Source of the DNA: Sambucus nigra | Taxonomy: Eukaryota > Streptophyta > Magnoliopsida > Dipsacales > Adoxaceae | Direction: 5' to 3' | Assembly (NCBI GenBank): GCA_949130495.1 | Contig: OX422215.1 | Span: 73,485,244 to 73,549,243, forward strand | Length of the DNA stretch: 64,000 nt | Shown here: piece after piece, positions 22,451 through 35,559 of the stretch | Layout of the letters: every line of letters starts with the position of its first letter | Position numbering within the stretch: the first letter of the stretch is position 1 | Notes under the pieces: model-generated | The model's input: only the letters and a program-made list of their open reading frames with translations | Told to the model about the DNA's origin: nothing | The model's database searches: none | Position numbers and translations under genes: made by a program

Positions 22451-23944
22451 CCTTATCGCACATGTTGAGATTTTCCTTTCTTATTAACTTCTAAATAAAC
22501 AAAGAAAACAGAAAAAAGAGGCGCACTTGAAAAGAACAAGCTTTTGACAAAATACATCCAAAAAATATAGAACAAGCTGACAAATTACATCAAAAGTGAT
22601 TTTAACAAATTAGCATGCAACACGTACAAATAGCAGGCAGAAGCTAAACACATCCCACTGAAGGAAGGATAGCCTAACAACTATAACAAACATTTACTGG
22701 TCAACTTTACATTCACAAGTTCTGTCTAGCTAACATTTAGGTTTGCTAAAAGCGTCAATACATAAAAACATAGAAACTACTTTCCTGAGATTACAAAGCC
22801 ACAGCTAAAAGCTGATTAAAGGTCCAGCAAAACTAATTGTTTTGTCCATAATTTCAGTGACAGCAGAATAATAGTGCTCAAATACGAACCTGCCACATTG
22901 CATATAAACAATCAATACATTTTATCGACATTGACGAGATCCCATAGCACTGATTTTAAAGCGGCGGCTGCATTGCCATGTTGATGTAGCATACCTTTTC
23001 AAACATGTGATAAACCCGCATCCTACACAAGAACATTGACGCAATGCTGTCATGTGACACCTAGTTTCAGAATCAGCACCAGCAACACAAAGCACCAGCA
23101 GATCAAATTGAAAAGGGCTGTTAGGTCACTCCCAACTCTCACAGAGAACTCAATCACCAATTCTCACCAATTCTGCCCCAAAAATGCACCACTGACGACC
23201 AAAACCCACAGCGCCAAGTTGGAAATGCTATATGGGTCAACTACCAGAACTCACAAAGGATAACCAATCACTTTTTAATGGACTCTTACACTCTCAAACC
23301 ATTAAGTCACATTGCAAGTGTTGTAAAATCACACCAAACTACCACAGGCAGTTGAACTACAATCCCTCCAAGTGCCAATAATAACAAAAAACACATTTGG
23401 GGATTGAAAGTGATGTACACAGTTTCCCAACTTAAACCCACAAACCAATTACTTTGAACCGGACTTGCAAATATCAGCACACAGGTAACCAAACTACCAT
23501 ACAAGTACGAGTGGTAATTAAAAAAAAAAAAAAAAAAAAACAGGGCAAGTTGAGAGAGTGCTGTATGACTATCATGTAACCAATCTAATTTACTGCACTA
23601 CACAGGCAAATTAATTACTGCTGATTCAGATCGTTTGCGGTGTGGGGCAGAGAAGATCTAGATCTGAAAAAACTAGCATCAAAACAAACTTCCACTTCTT
23701 TTTTCCATTTTTTTTGTCTACCCGCATCCCCCTTCCTTCTCTCTTGTTTTATGCATGGAACCATAAACTTAAATTACACTTCATCAACATCAAAGGCTGT
23801 TAGATGTACCAACTCCCAACTAAACAATATCAAAGCCACATATCTGTACGCCAGCCTTAAACCTTCTCCATCAGATATCAGGGTAGACAACCATGAAATG
23901 CCATTTCACAGCATAAAACTAAACCAAGACAAGCACATCGGCAC
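22451..23944. other. Downstream region of the SKIP14-like gene
   Basis: This contains the 3' untranslated region of the minus-strand gene and flanking DNA. A run of 21 A residues at about 23520-23540 is the only simple repeat of note. No further gene was recognised. Confidence 0.45.
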
Positions 23945-26717
23945 CTAGCCATGAAAACACGAGTTGTAACTTGGCTCGTGGTGAACAGAGTCTGTAGTGA
24001 AACCAGGCTTCTCACCTTGGTTCTCTTGGCAGTTAGGTGACTGCTTAAAACAATATGAACAAAGCAATTCCAGAAAAAAGGTTTCTTCATACTCACCATC
24101 ATTGATGCACCGGCCACACTGAACACACCGAGGTATGCATAGTGTGCAAGCCCGGCACACTTGAGCTGCATGATCGTTCGATTGACAATGACCAGCTGGA
24201 CAATCATAGACGAGCCTCAACTTCTGGCATTTGGGGCATATTTCAATATCAATAGCATTGTCATCGTCACACAATAGATATAACTTCCGGTTATAAAGAT
24301 GTGGCTTGTGAACATTTTGCTGCGCAATGCTATCTGCCCCCAATAAGATCTTCAACTCCTCAAAATGCTCGTCTGTCACACCATAAAGCCCACCAATTCT
24401 TAGGTGCTTTATCCCTGGGGCACCTTTATTGGACCTAATAGCTTTTAAGCTATTCACAATATTGTCAATACTAAGTCTTGTACATCCAGGAACACAGAGC
24501 TGCAAGAAATAATAAAAGATTCAGCATCTTATAGGATCTGGAAAAAGCAAGCATTTAGAGAAAATACCATTTAAACAGAATAGGCATTGAGAAAACTGCA
24601 AAAGGGTAACGGAAAAGGGGAACATCTATCCTGCAGAACTTGTAAACTCTAATTGTATGTGATTGTAGGTACCCAGTCTGAAGTGGTTTATGTACGAGAG
24701 TTACTGGGTATTTTTTAAGAGTAAATCCAGGAAGAGTCTCCCTCAAAATGTACCCAAAAATTTGACTTATCAAACACACATTGAATGATGCTTTAAATGG
24801 ACCCCATTTCATTCTCACATGCTAACCAATGTATGTTTAACAACTCACCCGGGTCTATTTTTTAGTACAAATTGAGGGTCTACTTACAAATACTCATTTT
24901 TTCATACTTCATGCTGTTATTAAAACACGACCATAGAGTTCAAGTTATGGTGCCAGGCATCACCATTCCAATCAAACCAAAGTCAACAGATTTTAACACG
25001 ATTTCTTCTATAATAACAATGATAAAGTTGGTTCAAATTCAATCTTGTATTTTGCAAACCAAGAGTCTTGAGGCCAATCCAAATGTGGATGTGGCTATGT
25101 TCTTGGCTAAAAGTCTGAATCCATCCTCCGGTATGTATGTCTAATGACAAAAATTATCACGACATTCCTGTTCTTTATATACCATATTACTAAAAAACTA
25201 TAAGTACAAAACTGCCCACAAACATGTACCAACCTGAGTTGCCTTACCTTGATTGAGTTCATATTTAAGAGGAGGTGTAAGAAGAGTAATCCAGATACTA
25301 ATTAGCAGATACATGTATGTTTATAGTACATAGATAAACTTGCGTGCATACAACTATATAAACTTGGATATGACTAATTTATAATGCAATCAATTAATGT
25401 GCTATCACCTATGTTCAATTACTCTTACATTAAAAGATACAAAATCAGCTTTAATAAAAGTTAAGAAGAATACCAATATGGAACCATGTTCACATCCGTA
25501 AGTAAAGTTCTCTCTCTAATCAGTGAATATTTTTTTTAGCGCTTTAGATATTGTGAATTTTATTCCAAAGGTTCCTTGGTGTTTGAGAGTTGATCCAGAG
25601 TTGTTTTGTTTTCTAAGGATTGTAACCAGTTTTCATGTCTTTACAATGTACATTGGAGGATTCATTGCTTATATATGCCAAGTTTTATTTAGAACTGTAC
25701 AAGACCAAAGGATCTCAATACAACGCCAATCCCGAGTTATGCACGAACTTAATTCATTTGCAGCGATAAAATAAAAATTATGCTAATGGTGGCCACAAGA
25801 ATATAAACAATAAAGCAGACAAGTAAATTGAGTAACCAAGTAAAAAACAAATGATTTAAAGTGATACTGACCTTGGTTAACCTGGAATTATTTGCAAGCA
25901 CATGCTTCAGACCAGTATCAGTGATCCTTGGGCATTCCACCAAGCTCAAGCATTGCAGGTTGCCTTGAGCCCTGCTGGTTAATTGCAGAAGAACATCATC
26001 CGTGATCTTCTCATTCAAAGGATAATCTATGTGGATACTACTCCACAAGAAGGGATCGCTTCGAACCGTAGAATGCAAGTAACTGCAAACCCTTTCAACA
26101 GAAAGAAGATCTCGCACTCCCAAATAATTAAGCGCAAAAACAAACCCCTCGTGAGGAGCTCCCCCATCTTTGTTAGAGGAACATTCAACAGTGTCACAAG
26201 ACACTTCAATTTTCGAAGCAAAAGCACTAGTACTTCCGCTGTTAACGCTAGCACTCCCAGTATCGTCAGCATTACGGACTGACCCAACCCCTAATTCTCT
26301 CTCCCCGGCACAATTTCCAGTCTGAAAAGCCGTATTGAATCTGTCATCAAACACCATGTTGCCAGGAAATGACTGGAACCTCATAGCTTTGTTCCAAATA
26401 AAATTAAAACCCGCAAACAAGCTGTACTCGTCTTTGCTTGTATCTACACTATTCCTCCCATACCCTCCATAGTCAACATTCAAATCCTCAAGCCATCCCG
26501 TAATGGCCGTAAATGTAGTACTTATGTCCATCCCAAACGGATCAGAAGGCAATAGATCAATGATATCAACATCTCTCCTTTCAACTCTCTCCCTCTTGTA
26601 ATCAAAGCGATCATCAAAATCCCGGCTCATATGCCGTGGCAACCCGCAACCCTCCCTTTTCTCTCCTTCCACAAAATACCCATTCACACATGGATGATGC
26701 GAAAAGTTCAGAGCCAT
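23945..26717 (-). CDS. SKIP14: F-box protein, SKIP14-like (two exons)
   Basis: Exon 1 is 26717-25872, from ATG (MALNFSHHPC) to AAG before the donor GTCAGT. Exon 2 is 24499-23945, after the acceptor TTTCTTGCAG and ending in TAG. The intron is 24500-25871, phase 0. The product is 466 residues. IDLLPSDPFGMDI at 53-65 is a hallmark I recognise from Arabidopsis SKIP14 (At3g26000) and relatives. The F-box lies at about 187-230 (FVFALNYLGVRDLLSVERVC), then leucine-rich-like repeats (about 250-330). A Cys-rich tail (C370-x2-C373, C382, C387, C397-x2-C400, C403, C407-x2-C410, C413, C429-x2-C432) suggests a zinc-binding module. SKIP14 is named as an SKP1-interacting partner, so the expected role is substrate recognition in an SCF ubiquitin ligase; its target is not shown by sequence. 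No defects are visible, and this is the only apparently intact host gene here. Confidence 0.85.
24500..25871 (-). other. Intron of the SKIP14-like gene
   Basis: It is 1372 bp long with GT and AG ends, and splits the leucine-rich-like region between a Lys and a Leu codon. Short open frames inside it are not supported as genes. Confidence 0.75.
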
Positions 26718-27765
26718 TCTCTTTGCACCAAACCAAACCAAACCAAACCCTAGATTTTCTGTCCACTTCAGAATTGAAAGGAACAACAATTTTCCTATTT
26801 TCTTCTCCTTCTCTCTTTTTTTTGGGTGTGGCCAAGAACTATACAAGATCAACAAGAAATCCCTATATTTTTTTTTAACAAAGAACCAAGATTTGTGAAT
26901 TCTTCCCCCCTTTTTAACAAAGATAACACAGAAAAAGAAAAAAAAACAGATTTGTTGTTTCTACTCTAAGAAAATCTATTATTTCTTCTTCCCCTCCTTT
27001 TTTTTCCTTTTTTGGCTAAGAAAACTCTAAGATCAAACAAGAAAACCCTAAACAAACAAAAAGAATCCTAATTTTTTTTCCCTTTTCATAGCTAAGAAAA
27101 CTACAATTATATAATAAGATGAACAAGAAAACCCTCAACTTTTAGGGCTAACTAAAACAACGCACCAAAAATCTCACAGGGCCTCTTATAATCAGCTATG
27201 AATACCAATTAATTAAACTAGTATACCAAAGAATCAATCAAAAGTAGGGTTAGCAAAATAATTTGAATCCAATATACCCATCAAATCCACAAACTACATA
27301 TATAATAAATCAATCAAACCCTAACTGTGTGTGTTTTCGTGAGTGAGAGAGAGAGAGAGAGAGAGAATTGGATTTGGTGATGGGGAAATTGGATCGAGTT
27401 GTAGAGAGAGAAAGAGGATGAGTGAGAGAGAGAGAAGAAGAAGAAGGGAGAATTGTATCGAGAGAATGGGAATTGGGGGTAATTTTAGGAGAGAGAAGGA
27501 GAGTGACACGTGTACGGTAGATAAGAGATGCTAATTCTTCGGTGGCGGGAGGGGATTTCCTGTTTTTTAGCGCCCAATATTTTCTCTCGCGGCGGACCAA
27601 AACTCAATTGTGTTGGTTTTGTGATGCTCCAAATTTTCATCTAACCGCCCAACTTCGTATTTGGTGTTATTTTGGAGGGCACCAACTCTTCAAAACGCAA
27701 CTTTAGGTGGGGGGGCAGTACAGAAGCCACGTCATCATAGAGGAGGTGTGTGAAACTTTAACTCT
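26718..27765 (-). promoter_or_regulatory. 5' leader and promoter region of the SKIP14-like gene
   Basis: On the gene strand this has a CT microsatellite (GA on plus, about 27343-27366), common in plant leaders. Two ACGT-core sites lie further upstream: CACGTG (27507-27512) and CACGTCA (27728-27734). The distal 290 bp are repeated, diverged, at 38820-39157. The transcription start cannot be placed. Confidence 0.5.
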
Positions 27766-28604
27766 CTTCTCTTGCACAAGATAAGCACTAACACCCGTTA
27801 AGTATATTGATTCCTATAGGCCTAGAATTAATTCACTCAACCTCTAACTTTGACTCCCTTATCCACAAGATACACCAAATTCACATTTTAGTGCATATAA
27901 TTCTACTATCAAACAACCACGTGCCATTAGAGAATTTAAAAATTAATTTTTGTATGAAATACTTTAAATAAGGAACACAAAGTGTAAACATAATTTTAAT
28001 TAATTCATTAATTAGATATAGCATGATTCTTTAATAATAAGATTTTGAATCGTTGTTGTAATCATATTTAATCATTATGCGAAACATAAAACGATATTAT
28101 AATTTCATATATCTATATTGTCACAATGGAAAGATTAGCGTGAGAGTTGATCTTAACGTGTTCAATCAGGCTGATCTTTGGATTACGGCTTCCTCTTGTC
28201 TTTAGAAAAATTATGTTCCATTTTTAGCGCATTTCAACTGTTAGATCTTCCTCTATGGTCAAAACATTATTACAAAATTAACCAACATTCTCTCTATTTA
28301 CTATGAAATTGTGTTGTCATTAAAAAGTCAGTGAACGATGGACTTCAATACTTTATTTATAAGCATGGACTTGATCCAAATCTCCAACCGTCACTTAATC
28401 CCAACCGTTCATCAAGGTAGATATTTAAGAGTCCTTTTGACTCTTGGCATTTGGAGTACTCTTTCATTATCCAAAGTGATTCTTAGGATTATTTAATTAT
28501 GGAACACGTTATGGAGAATTATTATTTAGCATTGAAGGGAGAATGGCCGACCTAGTGCCATGTGGCCGAACACGTGACATACCACCTTAAAGGCGCGTGC
28601 TAGA
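27766..28604. other. Intergenic DNA before Tat-C
   Basis: AT-rich sequence with no gene seen. Part of the left LTR of Tat-C may extend into its last 100 bp. Confidence 0.4.
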
Positions 28605-29020
28605 CGATTACCGCTCAAGGAGATCACAAATATGGAAGGAGGTAAGATCGAATCTTGAAGGATCGCATTAACGGTTGGGGAGACCGGTGTCAACAAGATT
28701 CTATGTCTTAAATATGATAAACATAAAGAGACCTAAAGAACCGGGACTCCCAAGCTTATATATAAGGTCGACCTCGCTCATAATTAGATTAATTGTAACT
28801 TGTACATGACAACTTGGACTCTCAGCTAGCATCTCTAGCACTCCAATTGTCATTATTCTCCCTCAGTTAATAAACCAACCTCTCCCTTTTTCCCCATGGA
28901 CATAGGAAGATCTCCCTGCCAAACCACGTATATCTAGTATTCCTTATTCTTTTTTTGCAGTCATAACTATTTCGGGCTAATCTTCAATTACTTTTTTTGA
29001 TTTAGGTCAATACACCCTAT
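28605..29020 (+). repeat. Tat-C 5' LTR (left edge uncertain)
   Basis: It matches 38259-38671 over about 415 bp, including GATCGCATTAACG, a TATA box (CTTATATATAAGG, 28755-28767) and the GGACATAGGAA ... AACCACGTA motif. Homology fades left of 28605. Confidence 0.7.
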
Positions 29021-29090
29021 GATTGAGCGTCGTATGTGGGAAATTTAAAGTTCTCAACACTGTTAAATCCACTTAGCCAAAAATTCATCA

Positions 29091-31290
29091 TGAGTGCGAA
29101 TCAACCTCACCCAAACACATGCGAGAAGCTGCATTCAGTCTGAAATACGTATCGTAAGGAAGAACCACACTCATGTTCGGCTCCCTTTTCTCCCTTGACA
29201 TTCTAGGTCTAGAGGATAGTCGCCCCGGGAGATCGGAGCCTAGTCAGCGATATTTCACACCACCGATTGACCGACCAGATGGAAGGGTTGTTTCCCATCT
29301 GGCCAGTATTTACAAGGGGAGGATGGACGATCGTGATTAGGAAATCGCCCGTTTGAGGAAACAACTAACTTAGCTGTCGGAAGATCGCAGGTCCAACTCC
29401 CGTACCCAGTAACATCGCATGAGACAACCTTATTCTCCAAAAATTCATGGATCATATCAACCAAGTAGGGCCTCCCGTTCAAGAAGCCATTGCGCAATGC
29501 CCCAACACTAATAGTGTAACAATCATTCTCTTGGGAAGAATTCCATCAACCGCAGCCACCATCAATCCCAGCCTATAGAGTTAGCACAAAGTAGCAAACC
29601 TACTTGTCCAGAGGTGATGTCGAACAAAATAAGGAGCAACGATTTGAGGGGACTCATTCGAAAAGAGTTGAAAGGGAGACTGAATCCAAATCTGGCCAAA
29701 ATACCCAAGAATCTAGCTTGAAAGGCCTAAGGACACGAATTTGCATCCCACTTTATTGAAAAGACATAATCTTTTGAGCCTCCTAAGAAGTTTTATATGC
29801 CTAAGGTGGTAATATAATACGAAAAGGTGGACCCTGCCTATCACATAAGGCATTATCAGCAGACTATATCTCTTTGGAGCCATCACGATGCCTTAATGTG
29901 TTGGGTGTTCCCGTCCACTTTGGAAGAAATCGATCTGAAGTGGTTCGAGAAATTATCTCGCAGATCAATTTTCACTTTTAGAGATATGGCTAAGCAGTTC
30001 ACGACTCGATTCATCACGAGTACCAAGGAAGTTGATTCTCTGAAAAAAAAGGGAGAGTTTCTCAAAAAGTATGCTCAAAAGTACTGGGAGTTGTACAATG
30101 AGATTGATGACTGCAATCACAAGTTGGCAATCTCTTCTTTTAAGTTCGGTTTGGAGTGATCGAACGACCTTTACCAATCACTGACAAAGAAGCTGCCCTC
30201 TACAATGGACGATCTCATATCCAATATTGAGAAGTATGTTAAGGTGGAGGACGAAATCATCAGCATGGAGGCTTCATCCGATCAAAGGAAGAATGAATCT
30301 AAAAAGGCCCAGAATAAGGGAAATCAGTCATCTTTATCCAAAAAAGGACCCATAAATGAAACCTTGAAGAGAAGCCCCAAATCTCAGGCCAGTAAGAACA
30401 ACTACGAGACACGGGAGACAGTCTTCAAAGAACCCATCACAAGCTTAATACACATATCAAAAACAAGACCTTCTTCAAGATGCCTCCCAAGATAACCAGC
30501 GATCCAGATGATAAGGACAAAAATATCAGATGCACCTATCACCGGGACCATGGAACCTCACAAAGAATTGTAAAATGTTCAAGAAACATCTGGAGGTGCT
30601 CGTCCAAGCAGGGTACCTCAAAGAGAATATTTGTAAAACGAAGCCAAAGTTGTGATGAAGATCAACGTAATTCAGAAAGAAAATGAGAATATTCCACCAA
30701 TTGGATTGGTCATCGCTATTCATGGTTACACCGATCCATTTCAACACACTATTAAGAAACTCGGAGAAAAGGTGAGAATTGTAGTCAACATCCAACAGGA
30801 TTTTCATGTGGATTTATCCAAGTCCATTTTTCCAAAAGGAACAGAAAAAACTTGGACCTTAATCGCACCATTGTATTGACTGATTATGACTTAGTCAACG
30901 TGAATCTGCCCCATAAGAATGCCTTAGTTCTCACCCTGTAAATTACAAATTTTGACGTCAAAAGATTATTCGTGGATCAAGGAAGCTGTTCGAAGATCAT
31001 ATACCTGACAGTGCTCTACAAGATCGGCTTCAGTATAAAGGACCTTAACACCAACATAGGCCAATTGATCAATTTCAATGGAGATATGAAGACTTTTATG
31101 GGGAAGATCAAGTTATCGATCAAGGTCGACTCAACCAATAAAGAGATAAACTTCGATGTCATTGAGTCGAGTCTCCTTATAATGCCATAATGGGTAGATA
31201 ACGGCTTCATGAGATGAGTTTTGTCACATTTTCCCTCCATCAGGAGCTCAAGTTCTTAAAGAAAAGTTGAACAAACCTAAGAAAATTCAG
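29091..31290 (+). pseudogene. gag: Tat-C gag and protease remnants
   Basis: Starting near ATG 29091, broken frames lead to the gag capsid domain (29827-30156: AYHIRHYQQTISLWSHHDAL, WFEKLSRRSIFTFRDMAKQF), which ends in TGA. It continues in the same frame to a Lys-rich segment. A knuckle-like CTYHRDHG (about 30531) is followed by a frameshift. The protease has RLFVDQGSCSKIIY (about 30965-31006), where the family has D-N-G-S; here the residue after Asp is Gln. Confidence 0.75.
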
Positions 31291-31734
31291 GATAGTGATA
31301 ATTAGGAGGATGACTAGCCCAAGTAGTAACCAAAGGGCATTCCGCCAGGAGTAGAAGAAACTCGATTGGCTCCTACCGAATGCGTGTTGGAAGAACTCAT
31401 CTTCGTTCCTCTAGATTTATCATAGCTAGAAAGGACTTTTCTTATCGGGTCAGAGCTACCCGAGGATGAAGCGAATCAACCCGCTCATTTTCTTAGAGCC
31501 AATACAGTCATGTTTTCATGGCAGCCTTAAGATTTTTTTAGAATAGACCCGTATATCACTTGCCATCTACTGCACATATATTCAAATGTCAATTAAATCA
31601 AGTAAAAAACTCAAAACTCAGTCCCTATAAAGGTAAAAGTCATAGATACAGAAATGGACAGCCCATTTCAGGCTGGCTCCATTACAGAAGTTCAATCCCC
31701 ATATTAGATCTCCAACACCATTATCATCAAGAAA

Positions 31735-34515
31735 AATATAGACAACTGAAGAGGTAGTGTGGGCTTCACCGACCTCAACAGACACTACCCCAAAGATAGC
31801 ATCCCATTACCACGAATAGATTAACTCATAAATTCCATGACAGGACATCAGTACACGAGTTTCATGAATGCGTATTCCAATTACTATTAAATTGCTTATG
31901 TTCGGTCCAGACTATGAGAAGACCTCTTATATCATAACATTGGGACTTTACTGCTATAAAGTAATGCTCTTCAATTTGAAGAATGTAGGGGTGACCTATT
32001 AGCTGCTTGTGACCCAGATGTTCGAAAAGCTGACCATTTCCACCATGGAAGTATATATTGGTGATATGCTTATCAAACGCAGGCAGGGGCAGACTACATC
32101 AAAGACTTCGCAAAGATTTCCAAGATTCTCAGGGAATATATGGTGACTCTCAATGCTTCCAAATGCATTTTTTAAGTTAGCTCTAGTAAATTCCTTGGGT
32201 ATTTAGTGACCTAGAGAGGTACAGAGGCGAATACAAATCAGATCAAGGCTCTACATGATATTAGAAGTCCTACCACTATCAGGGACATCCAAGTCATCAC
32301 TGGAATGTTAGAAGCCCTAAATCGCTTTATTTAAAGATCTTTGGATAAGTGTCAGATGTTATTTCAGGCACTAACGAAAGCAAACCCCGTCATTTGGATA
32401 GAGGAATGTGGTCAAGCTTTGGAAGTAATTTTGCAATACTTGGGATTTCCTCTTTTACTGTCAACTCCCAAAGATGGGAAGGATACGTACCTGTACTTGG
32501 CTATCTCAATGCATATGACTAGTGTTGCACTCGTTTGTCTACTTAATGCAGAGCAGAGGTCAGTTTATAATGTGAGCCATACTTTCCTTGAGTCATAAAC
32601 TATATATATGGCTATTGAAAAGTTAGTTTTGGCAAATGTAATTGTCACTGGGAAGCTAATGCACTACTTTGATGCTCATACCATGATATCCCTTACGACT
32701 TATCCTTTAAAAGATGCGCTCAGGAAGGTCAATATCTCAAACAGAATGGCTAAGTGGTCCCTTAAGCTGGACCACTCTGACATTAAGTATGAAACTAGAA
32801 CAGTAATCAAGGGTCAAGTCCTGCAAACTTCATGGTAGAATTTTTTACATCACTCAGAGGAAAGGATGAACAGCTGCATCATATCCTAAAGTCATTGGCG
32901 ATCGACGTTGATAAACAGTCTTGGAAGCTCTTTATAGATGGCGCATCAAATAAGAAGGGCGTAGGAGTTCGAACAGTTTTTGTGACACCATAAAGCGATC
33001 TTATTGAGCAAGCCATCAGACTGATTTAAAGGCTTAAATAACGAGGCGGGGTATGAAGCTATGGTGCACGATCTTTGTAGAGCAATTAATTTGGGTTCTT
33101 GCCATATTACTATATATTGTGACTCCAGACTGATCGCAAACCAACTTAAAGGGGAGTACGAAGTAAGGGATCCCAGAATGATAGCTTACAAGATTAATGC
33201 GAGAGGTTTTCTTTAATAGTTCAAGTCTTCCTCAGTGGAGCAGCTTCTAAGGAACAATAACAGTCGTGCAAATTCTCTTGCCACTCTAGCTTCTGCCCTA
33301 GACATCGATCTAAAAGGAACGATCAAAATGGAATACATAGATCGACTAATCATCGAAAAGTCAAAAAATATCTTAATGTCTTCCATGTGGATTTATCTCC
33401 GTGTTAAATAGCTAAGGATAAGATTGGCCAGGTTTTGCCTCAACACCAGTGGAAAACTATAATGATGATCATTCATCTACACTTTACTGAAGTGCATTCA
33501 CCCAGATCAAGTGGAAAGACTTTTGAGCAAAACATATGAAGGCAGCTACAGAGCACACACATGTAGAAGATCATTGTCCTACGGGAAATATCTCAAGGAT
33601 ATTAATGGTCGTTCATCCAGAAGGATGTTGTGAAGTTCGCTAGAAAATTCTCCAAGTGTTAGTTATTTTCACCATTGATTAAGCAGCCTACGGGATATTT
33701 GAACCTCCTCACAAGGCCATGGCCTTTCGCCCAATGGGACATGGATATAGTGGGCCCACTCCCTATTGCCCCAAGGAATTGCATATATATAATAACGGAG
33801 ATTGATTACTTTATAAAATGGGTTGAGGTCGAACCCCTAATGCGTTTGGCATCGTAAAATCATTGGTTATAAATAATGGAACGCAGTTTGATAATAATTC
33901 CTTCTGTGATTTTTACGCAAAACAAGGAGTCAAGATCCATTATGCTTCAGTAGTCTTCCCCCGGTACAATAGACAATCAGAGATAACAAATAAAACTCTT
34001 ATGTCAGGAATCAAGCATCGATTAGAGTACACCAAAGGGTGATGGATGGGCGAGTTTTATCTATTTTTTGGGCATATAGGACGATCCCTAGAAAGTCAAT
34101 TAGGGAGACTCTGTACTCTCTTGCTTACAATATAACGGTGGTAATCCCGTTAGAAATCGAACTTCCCACATTCAAATCAGATGTATTTGAAGATGGACAT
34201 AATGATGATTGAATAGCTCGTGAGTTGGATTTAGCTGAGGAAAAAAGGAAGCAAGCTTTAATACATTTGGTTGCCTACCAAAAAGAACTGAAAAATAACA
34301 CAATAAGAAGGACGAAATAAGAGAATTCCAGGTCAACGACCTGGTCCTTAGAAAGTTATTGTCTGATGTAAAAAAGCTATAAGATGGGAAACTACCACCA
34401 ACCTAGTAAGGACTTTACTAGATAGCCTTAAAAAGAGAATCATATCACTTAGAAGAATTATATGGAAAAGTATTTCCAAGGTCAATGAATGCCATGAACC
34501 TTTGAAAGTTTAATC
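31735..34515 (+). pseudogene. pol: Tat-C pol: RT, two RNase H domains, integrase, degenerate
   Basis: RT remnants run from about 31750 to 32320, with the active-site region near 32050 reading YIGDM, so one Asp of YxDD is lost. The first RNase H spans 32341-32838 with one stop (LMHYFDAHTMISL, MAKWSLKLDHSDIKY). The second RNase H starts at about 32925 (SWKLFIDGASNKKGVGV). The integrase zinc region is decayed; its core is seen at 33675-33857 (WPFAQWDMDIVGPLP, YFIKWVEVEPL), and later parts are found only in short pieces. This cannot be functional. Confidence 0.8.
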
Positions 34516-34701
34516 ATTAGATAGGAAGTCAGATACTTTTCCTTTTCTTTAGTGCTCAATAAAATGATATGCTATTAATTGTCTAAGTTATCGAAGACCT
34601 CTGTTTGATTTAGTAAAAATCTTTAAACCCACTCGAGCAATGGAACGATTGATAATGAAGATCGGTTGCGTAGAAGAGATAAAATCTCACGTAAAAATTG
34701 A

Positions 34702-35230
34702 ATGGTACAACTCATATGTGAGTTGGTCGACTATGTTTAGCATCAAAAACCCACTTGAAAAAGTGGTACGTTCTGAGGCAAATAGGCCAAAAACCACGAA
34801 TAAGGGGCATAATTTAAGGTAAATCAATCTAAAAGAGGTGAATACCCACATAAGAACTGCGTGGCATCGCTCAAATGTGATATGGTCGCCTACGCTTGGC
34901 ATTAAAAATCCACTTGAAAAAATGGGACGATTTGAGGCAAATCGACCCAAACCCACGAATAAATGCTATGATCTAAAAACCCCAAGAAAGGATTGCGTGG
35001 TACAACTCAGATGTGAATTTCTCCCGTACGTTTGGCATTAAAAACCTACTTGAAAAGGTGGTACGATTTGAGGCAGATCAGTCAAACAAAAAGTGATTTA
35101 AAACATATCGGCCTAGAAAAGGCAAAAACCCACGTACGAATCACGTGGTACAGCTCAGACGTGAGTTGGTCGCCTATGTTTGGTACTAAAAATCCACTTA
35201 AGAAGTGGTATGATTTTAAATAGATCTATA
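34702..35230. repeat. Tandem repeat in Tat-C 3' untranslated part, about 4 copies of 136-159 bp
   Basis: The landmark GTGGTACAACTCA and variants begin near 34702, 34861, 34997 and 35145. Each is followed by ATTAAAAAYCCACTTGAAAA and GTACGATTTGAGGC. Tat elements are known to collect tandem repeats at this position. Confidence 0.75.
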
Positions 35231-35559
35231 TAAGAGAGGAAAAAGTCCATCTAATAAAAACTAGCTTGAGTCAAGCACCATAAGTAAACCACCTAGGATC
35301 AAATCTAAGTGACAAAGGCCAATCAGGTTCGATCATAGACGAACTATTAACGCAAGGCAGACAATCAAGCATGGTCTTACAAGCCTATATTATAAAGCAA
35401 GAAGGGTATATTAAATGCATAGCGAAAGAGAAATGGAAAGGAAAGCATAAATCTTTCATTAATATTTTAAAAATGGCCAGAGGCGTACATAAATGACTAT
35501 TAGGGGTCAAAATTAAAGTTACAATAATAACCTATCTAAGGGTTGAGGAGACTCTAGTC

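Noticed and set aside
23520..23540. Run of 21 A residues as a retroposon tail
   Set aside because: No target duplication or retroposed gene found beside it; a simple homopolymer is enough.
24872..25144. Open frame within the SKIP14-like intron
   Set aside because: No domain, AT-rich, and inside an intron with good splice sites.
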